Position numbers and translations under genes: made by a program. DNA of 64,000 nt, taken from contig JASANE010011648.1 in assembly GCA_030248225.1 (NCBI GenBank), positions 1-64,000 of the forward strand. Reading direction: 5' to 3'. The DNA comes from Trileptium ribeirensis. Taxonomy: Eukaryota; Nematoda; Enoplea; Enoplida; Thoracostomopsidae. The notes beneath the pieces are model-generated. The model was not told the DNA's origin. It made no database searches and saw nothing but the letters and a program-made list of their open reading frames with translations. Below, in pieces: positions 12,779 to 24,900 of this stretch (position 1 is the stretch's first letter; the number at the start of each line of letters is the position of its first letter).

Positions 12779-12939
12779 TCAACAACATCCTGCTTTTCTG
12801 CCCGTTGATGAATGGGTATATGTATCGCTGTCGTCCCCCAATGAGTCTGTTGTGAGAATAAGCGAATTACCAGAACGGCTAGCTATGTTGTCGGAATGAT
12901 TGTCGTCTCGTTCAGCCGAGCAACGTTTCTCAAGTATCC
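12779..12939 (-). CDS. RAB21: RAB21 coding exon 5, hypervariable tail and GCC terminus
   Basis: The acceptor TTTATTTTAG is followed by GG, which with the last base of exon 4 restores an Arg codon, giving KRILEKR at the start of the tail. The exon encodes 53 residues rich in Ser, Thr and Asp, and ends GRKAGCC then TGA. The terminal double cysteine is the expected prenylation site. Vertebrate RAB21 has a few residues after its cysteines, whereas here the cysteines are the very last residues. The tail is too variable to recognise by similarity alone; the assignment rests on strand, splice phase, total length and the CC end. Confidence 0.9.
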
Positions 12940-15900
12940 CTAAAATAAATGATAACTATAAGGCACATAACAAAAGAAAAATATAAAATATTCGTAACGA
13001 CACTGATATAAATAAAATTATGTTAAATAACCCTTTAATGTTAATATTGTTAAAACATCACATGTAAGCATGATGTAAGAATAAAATGCTCTTAGAAATT
13101 CATAATTATTGAGACGAAACTTCACAGTATCGACATAGCTATTTCCTATTTCAGGAGGTAACACCCATCTAATGCTGACTAGCTTATATACATTGAAAAT
13201 GGTATCGGCGACAACTAAATGCAACTACATGTATGCACCAAAACAATTTCAGGTGATCGTGTGTATTATTAGGCACTAGTTACCAGAAGTATGCTTTGGT
13301 AGAGATAATATAATCTGTTTCGGATTGGTCTTCTTTCTCCTATGTATAAACGTCCACAGCTGCTACAAAAATTGAAGAAAAAATGTTTTTCATGGAACCC
13401 TGGCAAAAGTCTCTACGGATGGAGCAGCAAGTTTTTCAGAGTTATAATCTGTGTCTTTAAATTGACTACTTTTATAACCTGTTAATTTAAAGCAACCCAT
13501 AATTTTTCACGTGCTTTTTGTACGTATATTAAAATGATACGTAATAACTGGCCTGACAACAGTGAAGGATGAAGGTGGGGACCCCGCTTTCCAAAATCCC
13601 CCATGTTTGTGACATATTCCATGTCCGTCCCAACAAAATCCAAAATTAGTGTCTCTGAATATTTGTTTTGTATATGCATAATGTTTTTCACGTTTTTAAA
13701 CACTAATTACCTCTATTTATAATGCTAAAAATCTCCTAAAGCTAAAAATACTCTTAAAAACTGTAAAAGTACACGACAATACGGAAACATTTAGCTTTAA
13801 GCAAAATCTATCCTCCCGCTTTGAAATTTCCCCCGAGAATGAACATGCTCCTCCCTCCAAAGTCCCCCTACATTTAAGGAGAATGTGGACAGGCCAGTTT
13901 CATACACATAAATACAGGTATTATTAAGCCTCTGAGACTAGGGTTAAGAAAATTGATAGTCAGAGTCAGCTCTGATCCCTAAAAAAGGTGAGCCGTAACT
14001 AGTGCCCAAGCCTATAACTTTTGGATATAATGAAATTTTTAACAAAAATATTAATTGACAAAAACGACAAACTTCAACAAACTTTTGCGAAAATTGACAA
14101 AGAAATTTACACAATTTGGAAAATCTGAGTTGAGAGGGATTTGGTGATCAAAAATAAAGGCTTTAGGCGTCCGGGTGGAAGGTGTATCTTAATAGCTACA
14201 AGGAGCCATCGAAATCCCCTATGAAAACATCATTAAATTTTTGGAAATGAATTGCATGATTATCCATGTCAACAGCTAGACAGTTAATGAATGATGTTCG
14301 CCATTTGTTTTCCACAGCGAAAATAGCTGGAAATGTGCATAGAAGTACTTCAAATGTATATTCAGTATGATTAACACAGTGATTGTGCATCCAGTAATGA
14401 TGAACATGACCAAGGTTAGCCGGATATTTCCGAGTTGTAATCGTAAATAGAAACAATTCATTTTTTGTAAACAAATTTTCATTACTGGGTCATTCCACGA
14501 AACCATGTAATTAGTCGGGAGGGCTACATTGGCACATTTTGGCCCATAGATACCAGGCTTGTGGACGGAAATTCAATGTAGCTGTGAGATGTAGTAATAG
14601 CATGTCCGACGGTCATAATGAGGTATGGTGGACCTTTGTACCCCTAAAATAGCAGTGCGCCAGAGGCCCTCAACCCGGGTTGGCCAAATGAAGCCAAAAA
14701 CACATGTCTCACTATAAACGTTTGCCGTATCGCCAGCACGTGATACATCACTTCACTGTGATCCTTTGGTATTCGCTAATTTTTCCAGAAAAACTTGGGA
14801 GTAAGCATCGACACTGAAGCTGACTGACTTCAAGCTTCCGAAAATTTTTTTCGTGACATGTAGACCCCCGACGGTCAAATCTGACAACTTGCATATGCTG
14901 GTACATAACGTCAAAGTGCACTAGCGCAAAAATGCTATATAACGGTAATCGTAATCAGTACAGGTGTTATTGAAAAAACGAATATCAGCGTCTGTCAATG
15001 TGTTTTTTGATTATGAGGTCGAATGTCATAAAGTGCCAAAAATGGGGTTTGCAAAATCTAGCCCCCCCAACCTGTCGCAAATTAAATTTAAAAAAGCCAA
15101 ATTTTGCATGCAGTTTTATAATAGGCCGAGTAGAAACATAGTAACGCCCCACTATAATCGACCCATGTATTAAATTTTTTAATGCATGTATAATAAAAGA
15201 CACCGAAGGTCGCAGGAATCATATTAGTATATAAGTTCATCATCATTGCACCATGATATGGGGCCGTGCTGTTAACTGGGTAGCTAGGGAACCCTTCTGC
15301 CTGCCCGCACATCTATCTTCGCATTGTCCTTGGTATCATCACCTAAATGTAAGCTAATCATACATCAATTGTGTTTGTTTTACAGCAGCAGCATGTTAAA
15401 ATAAATCTAGAATCTCTAGAAGTAGCCAAAGTTTCACGCAACGTATGCTGTAGGAACGTGTAGCCCCCCGACCTGAGGTGTAGCCCCCCAACTGAAGTGT
15501 AGCCCCCCCGACTAACACATATCGGGGTGCCAATTTTTACAAGGCGTAAGGATCTGCCTGAAATTTTTTTGTCGGACATCCCCCACTCATTGTTGGTTTG
15601 TGAGCATAAAATGGAATCTGTAGATGCTGTCTCCGTTGCGCTAAAAACACTTCTGCGACAGGCTTGTTCTAAATTGGTAATTTTTAACCATAAAAGGGCC
15701 CTAGCTGCACCAATTTTAGGTCTCAAGTCGTCCAAATGGCTTGACCGTGACCCTTTTGGTACGACTTGCATACAAACAGACCATGCTTCACGTGTCACTG
15801 CGTTACCCTACAGAATAATGACTTATTTCGGATTAAAATTTGACCCCAGGGGTACCCTTTGCACCCCCTGTAGCAGGTTGCAAATAGCTCGTTTTGTATA

Positions 15901-18900
15901 GAGACATCGATATTCGAAAAATTCAGCGTTTTTGTGTCGGAAGGGTCGACACTGTACATACGAAAACGTTTCATTTTGGCTTCAAAAATGGTGCTTCAAA
16001 CGTACATGGTTTCGTGAAATGACCCTATTAGCAAATGAGCCGACATTATACTGGCCTGTCCACCGAAAAGTGGGGGGACTTCGCGGGGCCCCCCATGTTC
16101 ATTCTCGGGGGAAATTTCAAATTGGGGGGGGGGATAAATTTTGCTTAAAAATACAAAATATTTCCATATTTTCATGCATTTTTACTACTGTGAACGCACT
16201 TTCAAGCTAAAAACAATATTTTAGCATTATAAATAGTGGTAATTAATGTTCAAAAAACAAATTGCAAACAAAGAACATAAATTTTCAAACTTAAAAATTT
16301 TAGGAATTAGTTGAACATGGGGGGTTTCGGCCGAGTGGGGGGACGGACATGGGGGAAAATCTCACGAACATGGGGGAATTGGAAAGTGGGGGCCCCCACT
16401 GTGGACAGGCCAGTCAAATAATCACGCGTTTGAAAATATATATAAGCCAAATTACATTTTTAAACATCTGCGCAGTGAAATGACGATTTAGTGTCACCTT
16501 GGCCAGCTTGCTGTACAACGTACTACGAACTTGAAAAAACCTGTGCATACAGTATCACAGTGACTCGATTGCCACAAAATCCACAGCTATTATGGCGCAA
16601 GTTTACGATCATTAAGAAAACCGAGTGTCATGGCATAAGAAACGTGAGTTACATAATCATTACAACATAGCAGAAGCCTTTATCAATATAGCCGAAGCCT
16701 ATTTAATAATAGTTTCTATCGCAAAAATACGACAGCAAATAACGCAGCCAAAAGTAGTATTCTCACTTTTCGACAGCTCTAAAAACACAGCCTCAACTCC
16801 GATCCCAGATTTTGCAGATGTATCACAGTGAAGTGCTCCAACATCGGCCGCATAAAGTTGAGCGTCCGGTTTTGAAACACGACGATCTTTTTCAAGATCG
16901 ATTTTATTCCCGGCTATAACGAGTACCACATCATCGCCTAGCATTCGACGCAGCTCTGTTACCCATTTCTTCACCTAAAACTCAATAAACTGAATTTGGG
17001 TTTTGTCAAACTCATTGCAATGAAAAGTTTGTAAAAATGCTGTTACAATTACTTATAAACTATATAATATATCACATTACACGTCGAACTATGCAGAAAC
17101 TTATCAAATATAATAGCCAAAACTTAGGACTAAACTAGTAACTCGCAAGCGAGGGGAAACGAGCGAGCGTGACCTCACACTTTACAGATCCAGTCGTTCC
17201 TTATGTTCATACAAAATGATAATCAAAGACTAACCTTTTTCTGCGAGCGCAGCACATGCGATTCTTGTAACGCGTTCTAATTAGCAATAAACCAAAGCAA
17301 CCCGTCTCTTCAGGATGATCACGCGAACTTAACCAAGTCTCGAATGTTTGGCTTCAAAGCTTGGCAACATTTCCCAAATCTCGAATTTTTGGGTTCAAAT
17401 GTTAGGGTCTGGTCTTCAAACTCGACCATCATTAATCATGGAAAATATTGACAATACATCAAAAACATTCCTGCCATCGTTTTCAGCGTAGTCGAAAAGC
17501 TAGGGACATGTCTTTTCACGGAGATCTGGCAAAATTAACCAAATCTCGAGTTTTGCAGTTCACACTACAGGTGGCCCAATGACCTTTAACCCGTTTTTCT
17601 GGGTTAGATTGAAGTCCCACAAAAATAACGTAAGAGACAAAGTTGTAGCTCTCGTTGAGGCGAACACGGAAAGTGCCCTCCGTTTTTCGCTGTACCTTCT
17701 ATTTTTCGAGTTATAGACCGATATATACGCAACTCCAAAACCGAAATTTCAAAAAAAGTTAAATTTTGACCCTTCTGACCCATTTCTTACCGGAAACCCG
17801 ACCCGGAATGCACATCAAACCTACAAAAGAATCATATAGAGACCATAACGGTTCATTTAAAAAAAAGTTTGTGAAAATCCATCGATCCAGTGTCGAGCTA
17901 TGAAAGTCACAGACAAAAAAAATTTTCCCCTATTCGCACGCTAGCAACCTATTTGGGGAAACTCGCTTCGCTCGTTTCAATAATTGTGGACAAAATTTTC
18001 TTCAAATATATAATGTGTTCACCTAAATTGACTCACGAAATTTCATATAGTTCTGATTGCCGAAAGTGAAATTTACAAACTTTAATCTAAACTGAGACTG
18101 ATATTCACTACTTTTCATTAGCCTCTTTACTCAACTACAAAGCAAAATCAAACTGAATCACATTCTACATTATACGAGCAAACACAATAATACATATATC
18201 ACTGCTTGTTTACAGTGTCATTAATTCACTTAACACGCGACAAAAGTACAGCTTTAACTGCGGATGTTGCACGTTCCACAAAATATTCGTTTCGTCGCAT
18301 GTGGTACCAGTAGGTGTAGCTCCAAATTCAAAATTTTGAGCCTGCTCTGTCCAAGCTTAGCTTACCTGTGAAACAAACTGCGAAGAAGGACCGTAACTGT
18401 ACCATGACCACATAACGGGAAGGGATGAAGAACAATATGGAACGCGTAACATTTGATGTATTATTATTGAATTCTGTATGTCAATGAAGAATTCTCTGTG
18501 GTCAGGACTGTGAAAGCTTGCGGCCCCTATTTGTGCCGTTTTGGTTTGGCAGGCATAATTCAACTTTTGATCGGCAGATCAGGTCGCGAAATAGCTCATT
18601 CGAAAGTTTGTGCCAAAGTTTGTTTTAATTGGACCTAAAAACAGATTTCCACTCTTACCCCTTCAAATTGGGGTCCAAACGATCCCCAGGAGTACCACCA
18701 AAACACGATGGCCCCTATCCCGACAACCACGGGTTTTATATGGCAGTTGGGCTCATTTTGTTCAGAAAGTTTAGCTTTGTGGCGGCTTCAAGGCCTTTAA
18801 AACCTACGCCGCAGAGTTGGGTCAAAATGAGTTTTCAAATGGGTCCCTTGGATCCCAGATTTGTTCAAAAAGGAAAGCTCGAAATAGCTATGTACGGCGC

Positions 18901-21900
18901 GCTGCTATTGACCTGACCTGTCAGACAGCTTTGAATCAAGATGGGTTTTTGATGGGATCCTGAACAAACTAAATTGATCATACCTCCTCCATGCCTAGAG
19001 CGATACAACCGCGATTGGCTCATTTTGTTCAGAAAGCAAAGCTCTATATGTGCGGTGCATTGATATTGACCTCACCTGCAAGGCAAGATGGGTATTTAAA
19101 TGGGCCCTTGGGGTCGCGAAGACATTAAATTGGGCATATCTCCTCAGCAGCAACAGCGAATCGGCCGTGGTAGGACCCAGTTCGACCACAAAGCGGAGCT
19201 CTATATTTCTTCCCTGAATGTATCTGAGCCATATGGGTGCAGAGTAATATATCTATGTACTTGTATACTGTGAACACAATATGTTTATGTCTGCTCAACT
19301 ATTCAAGCAATATTGCTGGTATCCGGCCTTACTTTGTAACTTAATGCTCAATATAGCTGTGTACATCTCTCTAAATTACATATTCAACACTCAGAATTCA
19401 CATTTTGGCGATAAGACAAGATAGTTAGTAGTTATTGCGTTAGTTATATTGTGATGCAAGAAGCTATCATGAGTTGGATAATAGCAATTAACGTACTATG
19501 ATTGCGCGATATTCCGAAATACGTGCACAAACATGTCAGTACCGAATAATACCTGACTTTCCAGTCACATAGCTAAATCTGCATAATGTTAATCATCATT
19601 TTGCTGCCAAATACCAATCATTACAACCCACAACGTACCCGTTGGAACGAATCTTCATCTGTAATGTCATACACTAACAAGGCACCATGGCTACCGCGGT
19701 AGTATATAGGTCCAAGGGCGTGAAATTTTTCTTGACCAGCAGTATCCTAAAACAAACAAATAACAACTATGCTCAAACGATTATGGTCGGCGTATCTAAC
19801 CCAATGTCACCCTACATTTGAAACGCAGAAATGAAAACAATTCGTTCTCGAAAAATTCGCGAAAAATATTCGTTAGCAACAACTAAACAGCTATTAATTT
19901 CGGTTACAGAGAGATTTTCTACTTATTGCTCTAAATAACTGTAAAACGCAGTGATGGGCAAGCATATCTGTCCATGACGGAATATCTGGATGATCCGGAT
20001 ACCATGCCATTGCATCAAGAAATCTGTTTGTAAAATTTGCTTCTTAAAATGCAGCCATAACCGCTTGTTTCGAGGGTACCGAGAGAAATAATTTATAGCA
20101 ACGCATTGTGACGACCTATAAAAACGAGATTTTGCCATACGTTGAAACGACATACAGTATGTGCCAGAAATGGCTGTCGCCTTTTGAACAAGCGAACGCC
20201 GTTGTAATAGAATTCTAGCAGCGGACATTTCTGGCGAGCAGCGCCCCCGCCCGAAAATCGCCCTACTGAATTTGCCCAACCCACGGTCGGTCCCACGGTA
20301 TGACGACTTAAAAATTTCCCCGCGTAATTCCGAAATTCTATATCTGCAATTATATACCACAATTTATTTGTTCATTTAGCGGTCTATTTTTGAGATAAAA
20401 ATGATCCAAAACTTATTTCCTCCCGAATTTAGAAATATTCTAGCTCGCACAAGGCCCCATCCCTGACGTTGCCCCGCCCTGTGCACCCAGAGGGGCCCCC
20501 AGGGTTCAGCCTCCCTAAGAACTAAAAAGGAGAGCCTAGCTACTACATTATGTGGCTTTAAACAGTCAACGTTAGTATTAGTAGTTATGAATTTGGCATA
20601 TGCAAGGAAAGGAGCAGCACCTCATTTGACTGCCTCTGATCGCCTGTTAGCTAGAACCATAGAATAACACACATTTCGCAAATTGTTCATTAGATTTCCG
20701 TTTTTAACTATAAACCAATCTAACATAAGTTATTACTTATTGAGGTGAAACTGTTACCCTACATATCTAGACTCAGTACATGTTCCGAATAACATTTTTA
20801 GTCTTGACCTAGCTATAACGAAAAACCTGTCGAAATTCCGCAATTCCAGGTAAGATTTCCGAAATTCACAGACTTTGCTTCTGTTATATTTTCACTTGAC
20901 TTCTAGATCTTTTCAAACCCAAACACATTAAAAATTACTCAAAAGTTTTGAAAATTTTTTTCTAAGGGACCGACGAAGCATATCCGGCCCACCCGGCATT
21001 ATCCACAAAAAAATTGGTATCAGCAAACTTATTGTAGACCTTGATAACCACATTCCGTGTGGTCGACGTTTTTCAACGCGAAGCCTGTGTTGCGAAATAC
21101 GGACTGCGAAACATTTATACCCGTATGGACAGATTAGGAAAACACTCTTAGAACCAGGTTTTGGCCGATTTTCATCCAGAAGAAGTGTTCAAGGATTTTA
21201 GCGTTCAACCAAAAATCACATGCTTATCTTTTTGCTATCAAACAAAATATCGTCAAAATTCGTTCATCCTAAGATAGATATTATGGGTTACAACTACACT
21301 ACCGACAGGATTTTTCACGATTTTACCCTAAAATTCTGCCCGCTTCGCGCGCTCCATGTCAATAAATTTAAACTCATTAGCGCAAATTTATACACATTTT
21401 AGACTTTGATCTTATAAAAGCATTTGGTAAATCTATCCAGACGAAGAAATATTAATATTTTTAGACATTTATCTTGTCAACCTAGAAGCATATGTAGTCA
21501 GTATGCTATAATAATCAATTACTTAACTATTCGTTTATTTATACTTTTATTCGCCATTTGAAAAAAGTATGAACTAAGTTTTTTAAAAATTTAAAGCGGG
21601 CGTTGACCGTTGTAGTTTGGTTTCATCTTCGTTGACGTTCGGTGGAGGGTAGCCAACTAGCAGGACCCGCGATCTGTAATCAGCTTTTACGATGGCGACT
21701 GTTCGCATATGTATTGTTTTCATACAGAGTTTGCTGTGCTCATCCACAAGGACAGCTGGCGGAGCTGCATATTTTCCAGTGTCTACGACTTCAGCGTGTG
21801 TTTCCTCTTTCTTGGACGGGCGTTTCTGTAAGTCGTTGTTGACGTGCGTTTCTGAGCTGCATTTCATGTAGAACTGGGAGGACTTTTCACTGTGCGATTT

Positions 21901-24900
21901 AAATTTCAGGGTCTTCGATTCGGCGTGAGCTCCGCACTAATTGTCACGCAGCCTATAGCAATTAGATGAGCCGTGTTCTGGACTGTTCGCATCTTATTCA
22001 CGTTGCAGCTGATGTACTTGGAAAACAGACAGGCCACCCGTATTTGAAAATCGACCTTCCCAGAAGAGTGCAAGTAGTTAACAATTATACGGTTTATTCC
22101 GGGACTTGAAGCCTAAATTCGTGTAACAGTTTCATATGTAGATGGAAAACAACTGATAAAGACACATCACGCAGTCCGTGCTTTGACAAGGTGTATATGG
22201 TAAAACCAGATACTACTCATGGACCGCTTAGTCGTAGCTCAAATGACAGCATACCTATCAAAATTTTAATACCGGAGAACACTTACAATTTTAAATATCT
22301 TACGGTTTTGAATAACTACCATTGTCTTCCAGTGCCGCATAAATTTTTGTAGTATCCCAGAAATGGTCATTGCAGAAGATAATAGCTAATCAACGGGCAG
22401 CTGAGCAAACTCAAAGACTAATAAATTTGCTTGTGTCATATATAAAAAGCACATGGGATTACTCTGTTGGACTTGTGGTTGTTTGCTATCCAATTTTGAT
22501 TTGAAAATAAATATTTGTATTACAAAACAGATGTTTCGAAAGTGCTGCACAAAACATGGTCCAAACCCGAAGTTGTGCACTGAAAACCGAAACAGGTCTT
22601 AAAGCCATCGGGGTTTCGTTGCGTCCAAATTGTAGTAGCTCTCGGGAGGTTGGGCGGACCCTTGAGGACGGGATTGGGAGATCTATTTAAGAGCTTTAAT
22701 ATCGAAAAATACTCTAACTAGCGCAATTGGATTATATATTGTATACTATATACTTAGTACTGCAGTAAGCACGATCGCATGAATATATAAAAGCATAACG
22801 GGAACCAACAAAATACCATATAGCAAAATGGAATAACAAAAACATAGTTATGTATGAGTTGAAAAATAAATGTCTAGAAAGCAGATGCTAAAAAACCTCT
22901 AGAGGTGGGGTAGGCAAAACCCAGGAGATCGGCATCGCAACGATCGTTGGGCGAGCACGTTTAATGGACAGAGTGGAGAGTGAGGCTGTCGCCCCTCCCC
23001 TGTAAAAAACCTGGATGCTTTATAATGTGTTTTTAAGAAATTTGATTAAAGTTCCAATTAATTTCATTAATTGTGAAAAATGTTCTGAGATAAAGCTTGG
23101 TGGCAATTTAAGTTATACATAATTTAGATTGAAGATGAAGCGAAAATGTGCTAGCTGCCAAAAAGCGCCGTGTCAAAATCGTACGGGGAAAAAGCAGGTA
23201 TAACATGGTTGAAAGCAAAATACCTCGCGGTATACAGGGATCAAAGTGTACAAAGCACAGGATCAAAATCTGGTGCAGGACACTGACACGTTGGGGTTGT
23301 GTCCGCCTAAGTCGGTGCAGCACCCCCATGCGGCGTGGTAACATAAAACGTTTCCCACCTCGTTCGCCGCCTCCATCGTATTCCGACAAAAAGGTATATT
23401 GTGGTTGGTAATTGGTCACTTCAACAAAATCAGTAACCACCCATCTATCCTGGCCTGTCCACAGTGGGAGACCCCCCATGTTCGTCCCCCAAACTCGGCC
23501 GAAACCCCCATGTTCAACTAATTTCTAAAATTTTTTATGTCTAAAAACTTATGTTTTTTGTTTGCAAATTGTTTTTAAACATTAATAACCACTATTTATA
23601 ATGCTAAAATATCATTTTTTAACTTGAAAATACATTCACGGTAGTAAAAATGCATTAAAATATAGAAATATTTAGTATTTTTTATCAAAATTTATGCCCC
23701 AACTTTTAATTTTCCCCCGAGAATAATGTGCCCCCCCCCCCGAAGTTTCCCCCACTTTTCGGAGCGCTGTGGACAGGCCAGCTATGTATAAACAAAACAC
23801 AGGTACACAACATCAGTTGTACCTATACAATCGAAGCAAGACTTTAGCATATACCGTGTGTTGGAATTAGTTAATAAAATAAATATACCTGGGCTCAAAA
23901 TTCATCACATTATGAAAAATGTACGCACAAAATATGTAGGCTGTGACGGTTAGTCTTACCCATAGATGAAGCTCAATTCTTGTGCCTCCAATGTTTAGCT
24001 TTTTCGTGAGAAATGATGCCTGCAAAATACAGTATTTATAAAAATAAACCCAAACAGCCTTCATTTTACACTGCAACTTTACTATCAGCATAACCTACCA
24101 TTAGTTACTCGCGAGGCATAGAGAAAAAGATCGAGTCTGGCTAGTCAACATTGTTACTAGTCTTGGTACCGTTTTACCGTCCCAGATGGTAAACGATATA
24201 TACAATGTGCGTCTAACTTAAACCTTGGTTTATATAGCCCTATTAGATTACGCTCCACCTTCAATCACCAAGAAATTCATTTAATATTAAAAAAATTATA
24301 ACATTCCAATTTTTCTACCCTAACGGTCGAACATGCAAGCAACTTCACCATATGTTAATCGACCGAAACATCGCTCAAAAATTGCTGTTCACGATGTAAA
24401 AGTCAGCCAACGTTCAAATGTGTATCAGGTCACAAACTAGTCGTCACCTCGCTGAGACTTCACCTGAAGGTTGTAAGGTTAACAAAGCCTACACTCCCTC
24501 TAGATCTGTCAACTTTAAGGCGGCCGAATGTTCAGGTCAGTTTTGAGATGGCCTTACAAAACCGCTTTGCTGCGCGGACAGAACTTGACAATACTGAGAG
24601 AGCCTGGTCAAGTGTAAAAGACGCACTACAAACCACAGGTTGGGTGTGGTGCCCGATCAGCCATCGTAAAACTTCACATCGGATAACGAATGACATGTTG
24701 GGGCTCGTGTACGAACGTAAAAAGAACAACAATCATCGTGGCCGTGATTTCCTCGTTAAATCACACGCCTGCTGCAACGGGACGAAAAACATTATTGGCA
24801 GGAACGTGCAACGGTAATGTAAAGAGCGGCTCACCGTGGAGACAGCCGAATTTCAGCACATTACGAGAAGTCAGCGGTCCATTGCAAGTGCCGAGTGGTG

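Noticed and set aside
15358..15798. 146-codon minus-strand frame ending near CCCC, considered as the last RAB21 exon
   Set aside because: The phase and C-terminus do not fit; 12939-12779 continues the frame exactly and ends in GCC, giving the right total length.
19923..20360. 145-codon minus-strand frame in RAB21 intron 2
   Set aside because: No motif, overlapping frame on the same strand is also open, and no splice sites connect it to RAB21.
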